Source: Pleurotus djamor (lineage: Eukaryota > Basidiomycota > Agaricomycetes > Agaricales > Pleurotaceae). From it: a DNA stretch of 50,000 bases. The notes beneath the pieces were generated by a model, which ran no database searches, was not told the origin of the DNA, and was given only the letters and a program-made list of their open reading frames with translations. The position numbers were made by a program, and so were the translations under genes. Positions 10,040-26,239 of the stretch are shown piece by piece (the first letter of the stretch is position 1; each line of letters starts with the position of its first letter). Location: positions 1 to 50,000 of the forward strand of contig JAPEVF010000294.1 of assembly GCA_029747585.1 (NCBI GenBank). Reading direction: 5' to 3'.

Positions 10040-12155
10040 ATGACAGCAAACTCATCTTGGGCGTCCGTTTCCTCGAGCAGTATGTGGCGTCTGCCGCAAC
10101 ATGAGATCTCGTCGTTCTCCAAGCTCGCGATCATTGCCCTTGGCACGTATGTTGTGCACAGCGTCTACAAGTCCACCGTCGTCAACAGGAAACTCCCTCC
10201 TGGGCCTCGAGGATATCCTCTCTTCGGGAGTGTCTTTGACATCGGTCCCAAGATGTGGCTCACGTTCACGAAGTGGAAGCAAGAATATGGTGAGATTCTT
10301 CTTTCCCCCTAAACGCACGAGGTTCTTATCTCTCTATAGGCCCGATCTTCTACGTCAACCTTGCTGGACGCTCGATGATTGTGTTGAACACACATGAAGT
10401 CGCTATGGACTTGTTGGACAAGAAATCGTCCATCTACTCAGACAGACCGAGGCACATCGTGGCTTCGGAAGTCATGTCTGGTGAACTTCTCTTGGGTTTT
10501 ATGCATTTCGACGACAAGTAAGTTCTTTTCTCCCTTGCCCTCAATTCCTGTTCTCACAGCGAAATCCAAGATGGAAGCGTGTTCGTCGCGGTTCTCATGA
10601 GTGAGTTCATCCCCTGCATCCTATCTTGGAAATGCACCATCTAACCGCCAACGAAGGGCAATGAACAACCAGATCACCAAAAGCTACCGCCCTTTCATGC
10701 AAATTGAAAGCTACCTCCTCGCCCAGAGTCTCCTGGAAACCCCTGATATGTGGGTCGACCACATGAAACGCTCCGCCGCTTCCTTCATCATGTCTGTTGT
10801 CTACGGCACCAAATCCCTTCGCACGTCTCAAGATCCAACCCTCATCACTCTCCACAAATTCCTCCGCCGTTCTCTCGGAGCTGCGGCTGGTAAATATTGG
10901 GTCGAATTCTTCCACTTCTTGGAGCACCTCCCCCGCTGGCTCTCGCCATGGCGCATCGAAGCCGAGAAGTGGTTCGAAATCGACTCAAAAATGTTCAAAG
11001 GCTTCTTTAACCAGGTCAAGCAGCGCATGGTATGGTGTTCTCCCATGTTCTCTCGCACGTATCACATTACTGATGAAATCCTCGTATTAGGTCGAAGGTG
11101 ACGCACGACCCTGTGTCGTTTCAACCCTCATTGAGGAGCAGAAGAAGAAAAACCTTTCGGACGCAGAGTCTGTCTGGCTTGCCGCGGCTATGTAGTAAGT
11201 ATTCCTCCTTTCTCGAACGTCGGCTCGTACTTACTCAGATTATCATAGCGGCGGCGGTTCTGAATCGGTGAGTCTCGTCCCTAAATACAGCCGCGACGTT
11301 TGTCTGATCGGTCGTCTTTCTTAGACCGCTGGCAGCATGGGTTGGTGGCTCACTGCCATGGTTTGCTACCCCGAAACCCTCAAGAAGGCTCAAGCAGAGC
11401 TCGACCGTGTCGTTGGCCGCGATAGGATGCCTACCTTCGATGACTACGAGCATCTTCCCTACTGTCGTGCCATGGTCAAGGAACTCTTCAGATGGCGTCC
11501 TGCCACTCCACTCGGCGTTCCCCATCGCGTTGAGAAAGATGACTGGTATAAAGGTTACTTCATTCCCAAGGATACCTTGATCGTCGCGAACATATGGTAC
11601 CCCCCTTTCATCAGCAAGCATTCCTGTTTTTTGCTAATATGCTTTGTAGGGGCATGAACCACGATGAAACTGTGTACGGACCTTCCGCACCCCATTTCAA
11701 CCCAGACAGATTCTTGAACGAGGAGGGTCTCCCTAACGGTTTCCTCAACCAGGAGACCAGGGATGAGGGCCATGTTACTTACGGCTTCGGCCGTCGGTGA
11801 GTAGCTTCGCTCAGATTAGTTTGCACCCCTTCTGACTGTAGAGGCAATAGCATTTGCGTCGGTCGCCACATTGCGAACAATAACCTTTTCATCCAATTCG
11901 CAAGTATGGCTTGGGCCTGTAATATTCAAGCCAAGAAGGACGCCCATGGCAATCCCATTTACCCCGACTCTAAAGATAGCTTGTCCGATCTGACAATGTG
12001 GGTTAATCTCGCTTTGTGTGTCTCCTCCTTTGAGTTGACCGGCATCTATTCTTAGGCATACCGTCCCCTTCGAGTGTGACATCACACCTAGGTTCCCTGA
12101 GGTCCCGGCTATTATTGCACAAACCATAGAAGTTCACCACTACGACCAGCTTTAG
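10040..12155 (+). CDS. Cytochrome P450, O-methylsterigmatocystin oxidoreductase-like (copy 1)
   Basis: Haem-thiolate monooxygenase with an N-terminal membrane anchor, followed by the proline-rich hinge LPPGPRGYPLFG. It belongs by overall pattern to the large CYP64/OrdA-like family of agaricomycetes, whose substrates are mostly unknown. Ten exons join in phase. The helix I oxygen-binding region reads YGGGSESTAG. Helix K has ELFR (ExxR), and the haem loop FGRR-ICVGRH, split by an intron, carries the ligand cysteine. The C-terminus ends in VHHYDQL at the stop 12153-12155. The start at 10040 gives the anchor directly. The neighbouring P450 at 12954 shares most intron positions, so the two arose by tandem duplication. 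Copy 1 has an intron between DDK and WKR that copy 2 lacks. The substrate is unknown. Confidence 0.88.
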
Positions 12156-12953
12156 TTGTGGTTCAATGCGAAAATATGTATACTAGATCGTTCTTGTAAT
12201 TTTTTTCGTAGTACCTTCAATGAAGATGGCTTTTCTCTGCACACGAAAAAATGACGGAAAAGCTGGAACTTGACTCTGTAGAGTATCTAGCGGGTGCTGA
12301 ACGTGAAACAATCCTTCCCCTCAATTTTCGGGACCAAATGCAGATAGGAGGAGCTCCCTGAGAGCTCCTCAGAAGTTTACATATTCTTGGGCGCCTGTTG
12401 CTTTGTCTTTTGTGGCACCAGTGACTTGACTGCAGCCGACTGTGCCCTCCGTCACCAAGTAGTTCGCTGAAGTATCTGCTAAGCAAGTTTCGGTCAGAAT
12501 TCGATGGACTTCATGACTACGTCTGCATCCTCTATGCCGTAGAACACATGTAGTAAGGTGGTGCTTCCTGACGTCACCGGCTTGTTTTCTAGTCACGACC
12601 TCAATTCTGGTTTGATAGTAATCTGATGATAGATGCAGAAGCTGTCTTCCCCCGGCGGCGTTCTACCTAATTGCACAGTAAGGACTAGAGCGCTCTCACG
12701 CTTGAATACATACGATTCTTGTCTATTCACCACCCGAACCCTAGATGCCTACCAGCACAAGTGTGTTTCCTGCTTTCTCGCGGAGGTTGGCGGTGATTGT
12801 TATACTCGATCTACTCCTGCCTATCAGCTTACGCGACTCGTTTATCAATCGGGCTCGGCTATTCCCTCCCATATGTGGTTTTATCTCCAGAGCTAAGTAC
12901 GGTCGCACCTGGCTTAGTCTCAACACTTCTCCCCCATCTTCTACACCTCAGCC
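12156..12953. other. Intergenic region between the two P450 genes
   Basis: Holds the 3' region of copy 1 and the promoter of copy 2. Short overlapping frames on both strands show no protein pattern. No clear TATA box was identified. Confidence 0.4.
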
Positions 12954-15104
12954 ATGGAACGCTTGCAGGCATTTACGAGCTCATGGACGAATGCCTCACA
13001 ATCGGAGGCGTCCCCCTCGTTGGCTGATCCTTTGTCGTATTCCTGGACAACACTGGGTCTGCCAGTTGCTCTCTTCTTTCTCTTCGCCGCACGTTCCTAT
13101 GCTACTCGTCCCAAAGGCAAGCTGCCTCCAGGACCCAGGGGACTACCTATCATCGGCAACCTTCACCAAATAACGGACAAGCTTTGGTTGACTCTGGAGA
13201 AAATGACCAAGCAATATGGTCAGTAACGCCATGCCTTTACGTCGTCGGCTAACCTAACATCCGTGTCGCCGTCAGGACCGATCTTCTACCTTAATATTGC
13301 TGGACAAAACACCATTGTGCTTGGAACACACAAAGCCGCCGCCGACTTGCTTGACAGGCGAGCCGGTATCTACTCCGACCGCCCACGCAACATTGTCGCC
13401 AATGAGTTACTAACTGGTGGAATGGTCTTCGCTTTCGCTCAACATAACGACATTTGGAAGCGCATGCGCCGCGCTTCTCATGAGTAAGCTCACACACCTG
13501 TCAACGGCGTGCCACTTCTTATCAGTCCTAAATTAGAGCTTTGAACAACAACGTTGCGAAGCAATACTACCCCCTTCAAGAAACTGAAACGGCCATCCTA
13601 ATTGACGAACTTATCAGAGAACCCAAGCAATTCGACAACCACCTCCGCCGCGCAAGTACTTCGCTCGTTCTGGCCATCATCTATGGTCTCCCACCAATGT
13701 TGGACTCTTCGGATCCCGTCATCATGCGTGTCAATCACTTCACCGAACGTGCTCTAGCCGCCGCTATTCCCGGAGCTTACCTGGTTGAATACTTCACGTG
13801 GATGGAACACCTCCCTCGTTGGATGTAAGCACATATTCGCCGTCGCAAACTGATTCGAGAAACATATTCTTATCGTTTCCTCCCAGGTGTGCCTGGAGGC
13901 GATATGCCGAAGATTGCTTCAAACGCGATTCGATCCTGTTTGAGAACTTGTTCGCAGATGTGTATAAGCGTCTTGTGAGCTTTTGCGGCTCCTTTCAATA
14001 GATTTTGTTTTACTCACACGCGAAATACAGAAAAGCGGAAGCCAACCACCAAGTGTCGCATCGACCATCATCCAAGAGCAAGAGAAGAAGAACCTCTCTG
14101 ATACGGAAGCTGCTTGGGTCTCTGCAGCCCTTTAGTGAGTTGACTTACCCATTTTACTTGGTACGGAAATTCATCAGTCGTCTGCAACCTAGTGCCGCTG
14201 GTGCTGAAACGGTATGCACTTTGTTGTCTCTGTCTTGGTTCTTGCTGACAGCCGAACTTACATCTTAGACATCTGGTCAAATGGCGTGGTTCATGATTGC
14301 AATGATCTTGTACCCTGAAGTTCAGAAGAAGGCTCAGGAGGAGATCGACCGGGTTGTTGGAAGAGACAGGATGCCGACTTTCCAGGATTACGAGAGCCTC
14401 CCCTACGTCCGAGCTATGGTCAAGGAAACCCTTCGTTGGAGAGGTGTTGGACGCCTCGGCGTCCCCCATCGTCTAGCCCAGGATGATTACTATGAAGGGT
14501 ACTTTATTCCAAAAGACACTATCTGTGTTGTCAACGTTTGGTGAGTTCTCCTCTGTATACGATGCACCTCCCCACCTCTCAACTCTACCGTTTAGGGGAT
14601 TGAACCACGACACGTCTGTCTATGGGCCTGACGTTGCCGACTTCCGCCCAGAAAGGTTCTTGGACGACGAAGGCAAACTTGGGCCGTTGCCAACAGACAC
14701 AAAGGATGAAGGTCATGTTACTTACGGCTTTGGTAGACGGTGCGTTTTCCGTGCGGTTATACAATTGTTTGGGTATTCATCCCTGCGTTCCGTTCGCAAT
14801 AGTATCTGTGTTGGTCGCCATGTATCAAACAACAGCATGTTCATCGAAATTGCATGCCTTCTTTGGGCTTGCAACATCCGACCTGGAAAGGATGAGAATG
14901 GTAACGTCGTCATGCCTGATCCTCATGACAGTATTGATGAAGGTCTTGTCGTGTGAGTCATCTTGCTCGACTATCCTTGGAATATATATATTGACTTCCT
15001 TTGACTGCAGCCGACCCGCACCATTCCTTTGCGATATTACCTCCCGGTCGCCTGAAGTCGAAGTCATCCTTACCGAAACCAAGGATCGTCATGGAGTCGT
15101 TTAA
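12954..15104 (+). CDS. Cytochrome P450, O-methylsterigmatocystin oxidoreductase-like (copy 2)
   Basis: Second, tandem P450 in the same orientation, with a stronger N-terminal hydrophobic anchor (about residues 28-45) and the hinge LPPGPRGLPIIGN. Helix I reads AAGAETTSG, a classical A-G-x-E-T-T oxygen-binding motif. Helix K has ETLR, and the haem loop FGRR-ICVGRH is interrupted by an intron at the same codon as copy 1. Nine introns join in phase. One intron after HLPRWM (13826-13886) is absent from copy 1, and the copy-1 intron at DDK/WKR is missing here. The ending KDRHGVV stops at 15102-15104. All catalytic elements are present, so the enzyme should be active in the endoplasmic reticulum membrane. 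The substrate is not predictable. The gap between the two genes is about 800 bases. Confidence 0.88.
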
Positions 15105-15579
15105 TTGGATAGTTCCTCTGGACTGTGTAACTGTACTCAGTAACTTGAATTTTTAATTTGTTTTCCCCATTTTTCTGTGGGTCATGTCGAAACAACACAC
15201 GGCACAAGATTCAGATTGATTTTCGGGTAAAACTAATAGGGGTCTCACCTTAGGAACAGTCACGTGCTCCCTCAAACCACGATCGACGACCTGGTTCGGA
15301 GTCGGTTCCAACTTGAAGCTTGCTAGCTTGAACTTCGATGACCTTTTCTTCAATTGACAATAACGAGCCAAACTGGCCTGTACAGTCGAGTCCGCTGATC
15401 AACGGGCTCACCCTGCTCGAACCACGGCCCAGTGAAGCAGACTCGACACTGAAGACTCAATATAGATCCTAGGACAACCTCCGTCGAGGTGGAACAATTA
15501 CTCGAATTTACAGTATACCTGCGACCAACCTCTATCATCTTGTATCGACACTATAAATGACGCTTTTGCCCAACCAGTT
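15105..15579. other. Intergenic region downstream of the second P450
   Basis: No gene recognised. It separates the P450 pair from the minus-strand tyrosinase relic, whose coding part ends at 15580. Confidence 0.4.
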
Positions 15580-16098
15580 TTACTCTGATCCACCTGGCCG
15601 TCCTCGTGTGATTCCTGGATATTCTTTCACTTTCCCAGCTTTTGGCAGGGTTTTTCCTGGGTCATTGTACAATGGTGTGCACAGGACAGTGATCTTGAGC
15701 GAGTTGAAACCCTCCGACGCAACTACCGTTCCATCAACCTGTGCCTAGTGAGCTACCATGTCTCATTTCTAATTTGTTATCCTAACCTTTTTCGTTCGCC
15801 AGTTGAGCTTTTCCTTTAGGTATGGAACGACAACATCTTCACGTAGAGAGCCAAGTCCGACCTCCTCAGACATATACTCTGAAAGGTGAACGAAGCCTTG
15901 CGCATCGGAACCTCCAAATGGCATGAACGCCGCCTCTCCGACAAGATGGGATGAAGACTCCCAATCGCTGGATGCCTGGGGTACACTTCCGCAGAAAATC
16001 ATGACAGTGAAAGAATCGTCGAGTTGTGACGGATTGCACCGTATACGCGCGCTCCATCGATACGATTGTATCTCTCCAAATGCTGTGCGATCAAGTCA
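15580..16098 (-). pseudogene. C-terminal domain relic of a second tyrosinase
   Basis: On the minus strand a frame from about 16098 reads YRWSARIRCNPSQLDDSFTV, then GFVHLSEYMSEEVG and VVVPYLKEKL. These match the C-terminal part of the complete tyrosinase at 17064-19085 ([20 protein letters not shown]). An intron (15739-15786) sits at the same place and phase as the last intron of the complete gene. It is followed by VDGTVVASEGFNSLKITVL, matching [19 protein letters not shown]. The stop is at 15582-15580. No copper-binding His region was found upstream on this strand. The relic therefore keeps only the C-terminal domain that, in fungal tyrosinases, covers the active site before activation. It is divergent to, and close to, the intact gene. 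Confidence 0.7.
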
Positions 16099-17063
16099 AC
16101 TTGAGCTAGGTGAGCCCCGTCGCACTACACGCACCAGAAGTGATTTCCGTCGCTGACATGGTGGTTCGTAGAAACCTGGGTAACTTATGTCAACAGCTTT
16201 GGTCACATTCTATTCGATGCCTTCTCAAGTCTTCTCCGCATCACGAGCCTGATCATGGGTCTCCCGTTACCCATCGGCGTCAGACATGATACGACTGACT
16301 CCGATCGAGATAGGAATTGACATTGCTTCTCATGACGAAATTTCATGATGTAAAGCGCGCTTGTAAGGTCCACCCCAAAGCACAAGTGGCTCTTCTAACT
16401 CATACCCCATGTAGGACATTGCCCTTAGTTCTGTTCGCTTAACCGTCTCACGTCGTCCTTTCCATGTCGACACTCTGGGCGGCTCCATGCCTTCTAGTAC
16501 ATTCAATCACGAGCGCGAATTCGCCAATGCCATAACCATCGAGCCATATACGCGACAACCCAACTTCACCGCTCATCACAATTACTTGTACGTGTCATGG
16601 AATCATATGAGCATCGCTTGTTTCATTTACTGTATTATATTCACCCCACAGCGCTCGTATCCCCATCCTAAATCTCGAACTTTGTCCATACCCCGTTATC
16701 AGATCTGCATCACCCCGCCTGTGGCCGAATTAGTATGGACGCCCAAGTTACCTCTGCGACATTTTCGCTGGTTGAGCTCAGCCCTTGGTGACCCTGGTTC
16801 CATAATCGCCTCCGTTGTCCGTTCCCACAGGAGATATGAATTTCTTTCATGTTGAATCTGTACGTTTGCTTCATCTTGTCCATTGCCTCATGAAACGGGG
16901 GTTTCTTTCCTACCTTCTTGGCAGCGCCACTCCTTCCAAGGTTTGGGGATCCTCTAGACGAGCAGATTTTGTATATAAGAAAGCCAACGAACGTATTCGA
17001 CTTTAGGAAACGAAACCGTCTCCAGTTACATTCATCGTTCCTACTACTCAGCTTCTGTCTATC
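16099..17063. other. Region between the tyrosinase relic and the tyrosinase gene
   Basis: No tyrosinase catalytic sequence or other gene could be recognised here on either strand. The right end holds the tyrosinase promoter. Short frames such as 16710-17192 (-) are shadows across that promoter. Confidence 0.4.
16973..16979 (+). promoter_or_regulatory. TATA box of the tyrosinase gene
   Basis: TATATAA inside GTATATAAGAAAG, 85 bases before the ATG at 17064. Spacing and sequence are typical of fungal core promoters, with a pyrimidine-rich leader following. Confidence 0.6.
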
Positions 17064-19085
17064 ATGTCTCGTATCATCATCAATGGCGCACCCAAAGTTC
17101 CCGACGGAGACAGCGAAGTTCCCGTCCCTCAACCTCGCGTTGAAATCCAGGATTTCGTGAAGAACGACAAATGGCTCTCGCTCTTCGTACAAGCACTAGG
17201 CAAGGTCTTTCGCGCCCACTACCGCTGACATCCTAGCTGACTCCTTCCACCCGTAGCCCAGTTTATGGCACAAAGCCAGGAACTCGACATTTCGCACTTC
17301 GGCGTCGGTGGCATCCATGGTCTACCTTTCAGACCCTGGTCTGGTACCGGAAGCGATCCTGAAGGCCAGTTTCAAGGGTATTGTACTCATGGTACTACTC
17401 TTTTCCCTCACTGGCACAGGCCGTACCTTGCGGCATATGAAGTACGTCGTATAATCATCCCCAGCTCTGATCCCACTTATCTTTGGACTTCAAGCAATTC
17501 CTTCAACAAGCTGCTATGACAATTGCCCTCGAGTACAAAAGCGACGAATGGGTCCGAGCTGCTGAGACGATGAGGCTACCCTACTGGGATTGGGCATCTG
17601 CGCCCATCCCTCCCGATCAAGTCATCGCGATGCCGCAGATTACCATCACCACTTCTTCTGGGCCTCAAACTGTAGCGAATCCCTTCTGGGGGTACGTCTT
17701 TCACCCTATCGATCCAAGCTTCACTGGTCGTTGGGCTTTATGGCGTAAAACCCTTCGTCAACCATCTGGTACGGGTGCAAATGCACAAGACAACGTCGAG
17801 ACTCTCAAACGGTGCGTCCTCCCTAGTTACTCACGTACTCTAAGTACTTCGTTCTGACAACCTTTTCAGGACTTTGGTTCGAGTCGCTCCTCAAGTCAAT
17901 CGCGACACCTACTTGCTCTTCTCAATTGATAACTGGGACGATTTCAGCAACCACACAACCTCCGCTGGTAGTAGTCTGAACAGTCTTGAAGGTATCCATG
18001 ACAGTTTGCATGTCAATATCGGTGGTTCTGGACACATGAGTAGCGTTCCTCACGCTGGTTAGTGCTGGTTCTCTGTTTTGGACCTGATATCTGATCCGGT
18101 TGTGTTTAGCTCACGACCCCATCTTCTACTTGCATCATTGCAATATCGATCGACTCTTGGCGTTGTGGCAGGCCATCCACTTCGACGTCGAGGTTACAGA
18201 TGGAAGCAGTGGTGGTGGAACTTGGACCATCCCCGCCAACCAACGCATCGGAGTAAACACTCGTACGCTTAACTCTTTTCATTGCCTTTTCACGATGACT
18301 GATATGCGTTTCTTCGTAGCCCTCACCCCGTTCTGGAGGACCCAAGATAGTAGCTGGGTGTCTACCACCGATTCTAACGGCGTTCAGGATTTCACTACCT
18401 TTGGTTACACCTATCCTGAATTCAAGGGCCTTGATCTTTCCGACAAGGAAGCCGTCCGCGCCGCCATCTCCCAAAAGGTGGAAGAACTATACGCGCCCCG
18501 CCGTGCTCGACCTCGCATCCGTGGAGCTCTTGCATCAGTTGGCATGAGCGCGCCTTCCGCTCCTTTGACCTCCTACGACCAAGAGTGGACCGTCAAGATC
18601 GCTTGCAACCAGTACGAATGCGATCAAAGCTTTTTCGTGTTGCTCTTCTTGGGCAATCCCCCCCGATAACTCTGAGGAATGGCTTGCAGCTTCCAACTTG
18701 ATCGCCTCCCAGGGATTCTTTGTTAACTCTACCCCTGAGCAATGCGAGAATTGCAAGAAGCATCAGGAAGAGGGCGATCTTGTCGAGGAATTTGTTCATC
18801 TCAGCGAATTGCTCTTGGAGCGAAATGCCACCGAAGGAACGCTTGATGAAGCAAAAGTTGTGCCGTACCTCAAGGACGGGTTGCACCATCGAATTTTGAA
18901 GGTCTGTTTTTTGCAATATCTGACCGAAATATGATCGCTCAGTGTTTTTGTAGATTGATGGAACCGTCATCGATGCTCCTAACTTCAAGTCGATGAAAGT
19001 GGAGGTCCTGAGTACTCCACTCAACACGGTGAAGCACTCGCCCCTCCCGCACCTTGGCAAAGCCCACAAGTACTTCGCTTTCTAA
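17064..19085 (+). CDS. Tyrosinase (polyphenol oxidase), one frameshift
   Basis: Type 3 copper enzyme that hydroxylates monophenols and oxidises diphenols to quinones. There is no signal peptide, as in cytosolic mushroom PPOs. CuA histidines are visible in [18 protein letters not shown] and HWHRPYL; the Cys two residues before the second His fits the Cys-His thioether of this family. CuB ligands lie in [10 protein letters not shown] and [12 protein letters not shown]. The C-terminal lid domain follows, ending HKYFAF. Seven exons. The first intron (17200-17256) keeps frame only with a GC donor (G/GCAAGG), a GC-AG intron. At 18658-18664 a run of seven C shifts the frame; six C would join FLGN to PPDNSEEW. 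This is probably a sequencing error, since everything after it is well conserved. The tail faces the acetyltransferase gene 142 bases away. Confidence 0.88.
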
Positions 19086-19227
19086 GACAACCGGTAGGTG
19101 TGACGGAAACTCAATGTGCAGATATATGTCAAGTAAATTGGATTGTGTATCGATACAAACACTGCGGCTGAAACGAATTTCCTTTGCGTTTGTTCATATC
19201 GCCATTTCCGGAGAAGTGTGATAAGAC

Positions 19228-19942
19228 CTAATCGATTAGTTTAATCAACCTTGCTGGGTTGCCAGCTACTACTCTTCGGGGCTCGACATCCTTTGTAATG
19301 ACGCTTCCAGCCCCAACAGTGACTCCATCACCTATCGTAACCCCCGGAAGTATCACCACAGAGCCTCCAATCCAACAGTCGTTCCCAATCTTAATGGGTT
19401 TCGCAGCTTCTCTACCATTCATGCCAGCGCGCTCCTCAGGCGAGATAGGATGAGTGGGCGTATAGATTTGAACATTTGGGCCAATCAACGTGCGCGAACC
19501 GATGGATACTGTGAAGGATGATCGTCATGGGATGGGCTCGGCGATGTATGGTGACTCGACGATTACCGTACCTGGTCCTACATCCAAGATAGTACACCCA
19601 GTATGGATGAAGACGTCATCGCCTACAGTAATGTTGAAACCCTTAGAACACAATCACGACTATCAGACAAGTACAAGGATACGGAGAACGCGAGTGTGCT
19701 TAATGGATCCTCACATATTCGCAGAATAATGGCGGTACGATAACGACTCTCCCCGTGCCCGTGAAAGTGAAGAAATCCTTTAGCAGAGCAGCCCTCCGAT
19801 CTTCGTTATGCTCGGCATTGATGTCGCGTAGTTTGGCGGATTGTTCATTGGCGATTTTTCGGATGTAAGGATCACCGGCAAAGTACGATTTACATTGAAG
19901 CATGAGCTCGAATTCAGTACGCTCATGGGTGGTGTTGGCCAT
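19228..19942 (-). CDS. Hexapeptide-repeat acetyltransferase (maltose/galactoside O-acetyltransferase type)
   Basis: Left-handed beta-helix acyltransferase of the Maa/LacA/NodL group, which transfers acetyl from acetyl-CoA to sugars. The N-terminus has the Maa-type motif [14 protein letters not shown] (the family usually reads MLAGEWYDASDP). The repeat region includes [20 protein letters not shown], with the catalytic His expected in THP, then [18 protein letters not shown] and [10 protein letters not shown]. Three exons: 19942-19715, 19641-19572 and 19508-19228, with introns of 73 and 63 bases that join in phase to give 192 residues, normal for the family. An upstream in-frame ATG at 19990 would add 16 residues of low complexity. 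I prefer 19942 because bacterial and fungal relatives start near there. The true substrate is unknown. Confidence 0.85.
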
Positions 19943-20625
19943 ACTTCGGCTAGATGGTGAGGAAGAGACAGAGGGCAGCTTCGGCTTCAAGCTTCAGCTT
20001 CAGGGGTGAGGGTAGGGGTGAGACGAAAAGGTGCAGGATCATATTCCGTATTCATCCATTCCATCCATTTTATACTCATTTATCTGTGTAAGCTCAATCA
20101 GTCTGACGATGTGAGAATTAGTTTGTCCTTCGAGCATACTACCATTTTCTAGCCTTCACTAGTTGAGATAGGGAAGCAATAGGGGACTCGCTGTACACAG
20201 CCTCCCGGCCAGAGCAATTCGGCCACTGTCAAATGCGTACAGCTCTTGGCACACATCGTGGTGGGTGGACGGCGGCAAAGGCTGTGCAGGCCAGACCGAT
20301 GACCAATTACCCATCGCGCAAGCCGACGCCTGGGAAATCAACACAGGGACATAGAAAGGCTTGCCTTGGCGCAAACTGTGTGCTACATGTTCTTGCCATT
20401 CGCTGGTGTGGCCAGGAGCGAGGAAGACTCGATAAGACTGTGCGTGTGCTCATGGAACTTGGAATCTTGTGACTATTGACGAATGGAAACTCACAGCCAG
20501 GTTCTGACGTCTAAATGGGATCAAGTCCGTCATTGCACAATTGCCAAGATATCGGCTCCTGGCACAGTTATCTTGGCATATCCCACAATATATAAACTGG
20601 GAGGTCGGGTTCGGTTTCCCCATCA
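19943..20625. other. Intergenic region, divergent promoters
   Basis: Separates the acetyltransferase (-) from the ATPase (+). Repeated CATCCATTCCATCCATTT words lie near 20055-20075. A TATATAA word at 20588-20594 lies about 32 bases before the ATPase ATG and may be its TATA box. No gene seen. Confidence 0.4.
20588..20594 (+). promoter_or_regulatory. Candidate TATA box of the ENA-type ATPase
   Basis: TATATAA within ACAATATATAAACTG, about 32 bases before the ATG at 20626. The short distance would give a very short leader, so transcription may start from within or the start codon may be further downstream. Confidence 0.35.
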
Positions 20626-24698
<4,073 letters not shown>

Positions 24699-24921
24699 CG
24701 GATTCCGCCCCCCCTCCTTTATGATGCCTTCATCTCGTTCCTCTTTGCTTTCNGTGTTGAAGTAGTAGTGTTTTACACAAATTGACGGTTGTCTTTTTAC
24801 ACCTGGAACATCCATCTGAAAAAATGCCATGCATGTAAGTAAGTACATTCGTAACCACGGGCGGGATAACCGATTATTACTGCCTCCGATATTCGCCACT
24901 GGTCTGTTCTTATGTTCTCTT

Positions 24922-26239
24922 ATGCCCACCATCATCGACCTTCCTACTGAACTCCTCACGATTATCTTTCATGACCTCTTCGACCTGTATAGCCCACGAG
25001 AGAGGTCCGATGCAACCAACTTCTTTCGCCAATGCGCTCTGGTCTCCAAGGCTTTGTTACCAGTGGCTCAGGCCCGCTTGTTCGAGCGTTTCCACCTCTC
25101 TTCCTTCAGAGATCCTATCTTACGAGCACCCCACCTGCAGCAATACGTTCGCTGGCTAACCATCGATCTTGATCTCGACCTCGTACCAGAATTGCCCGAT
25201 GACCCCGACTTTGCGGAATTCCGGTATGAAGAACCATGGCCGGGTTTCTTCCCGACTTCCTTTGCCTCCTTCAAGAAACTCATGACACTTTCCATGCGAG
25301 ATATGTCAGATTGGCACGCTCTGCCAAGCTCTCTGAAGACCAGCCTTAAACAGGTCATGTCATCTTCAAAATTCAGTCGCCTTTTCATGGAGGGTTGTTG
25401 CTTTGACGCCGATCAGTCCGACTTGAAAGAAATACTGACACTATGCTGCGACAACCTTCAGCGGCTCGTAATCGAGGACTCGGGCTCGGCGGCATGGATG
25501 GGGGGTGGAGGGGGAGAAGATGATGTTAACAGAGAGACGAAAGTGAGCAAACCAGTCACCTTGCCTCGTCTCGAAATTCTGGAGCTCTGTACCGTTGAAC
25601 GACGTTTCTACACGACACCATTCATCGTATGTTCAAGACTGAAGGAATTCCACGTCGACATAAGCTGGCTCGAAGCAAAATCCTATCATCTTCCACTATT
25701 TCTGCCCCAAGAATTGCAGGTCTTAAGCATAGAGGGTACGTCCCGCCGTTTGGCTTGGATCATACGAGGGAGGTTGACCATTCCCAGCCAACACAGGTAC
25801 TCGGTGGGACACATCAGTTCCTCCAGTTGACATACAACCACCGTCGGTATCAATCACAGCGCTTCGCACTGAAACGACAATTGGAGAAACTTTTCAGTGG
25901 CTCGTTGACTTCATTCTCGGACTTCCCCAGCCAAATTCACTACATAAAGTCGATGTGACCATTCGCGAAACCATTCGAATTCATGAGCGTGGCGAATTGT
26001 GCGCAATGCACTTACATTGTCTTTCTAGAGTCTTGCGCAACCTTAAGCACCATGGACGCCTCAAGCATTTTGAACTACACTATGTACCATGTGTACCATG
26101 TGGGAAAGGTGATCTTGATGATCTGAAAGCAGTTGAAGAAGGGCTTTCCGAGGAAATTGAAGAAGGTTTATTGTCCTTTCACCTTGACGCTCCTCGATTA
26201 CGTCGTCAGCTCAGCATCTATATCTTGTTTATATTCTAA
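24922..26239 (+). CDS. F-box domain protein
   Basis: Probable substrate receptor of an SCF ubiquitin ligase. The F-box begins at once with MPTIIDLPTELLTIIFHDL and continues to CALVSKALLPVAQARLFERF, about residues 3-55. The rest is leucine-rich without clear repeats and resembles the many single-use F-box proteins expanded in agaricomycetes. I start at 24922, because the in-frame extension from 24829 only adds a non-conserved stretch before the F-box. One intron (25736-25826, 91 bases) joins in phase, giving 408 residues. A truncated paralogue with the same intron lies at 4508-5175, and both end in a similar EEIEEGL or KEIEDGL element. It is tail to tail with the FAD oxidoreductase gene on the other strand. 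Confidence 0.75.

Noticed and set aside
15241..15440. TGGTTCGAGCAGG-like words (RC near 15415) as a tRNA B box
   Set aside because: No matching A box, acceptor stem or terminator nearby.
16710..17192. 160-codon minus-strand frame upstream of the tyrosinase
   Set aside because: Covers the tyrosinase TATA box and exon 1; no protein similarity.
25985..26050. HLHCLSRVLRN in the F-box gene as a possible UstYa HxxHC motif
   Set aside because: Spacing is H-x-H-C, not H-x-x-H-C, and it lies in the well-supported F-box protein frame.
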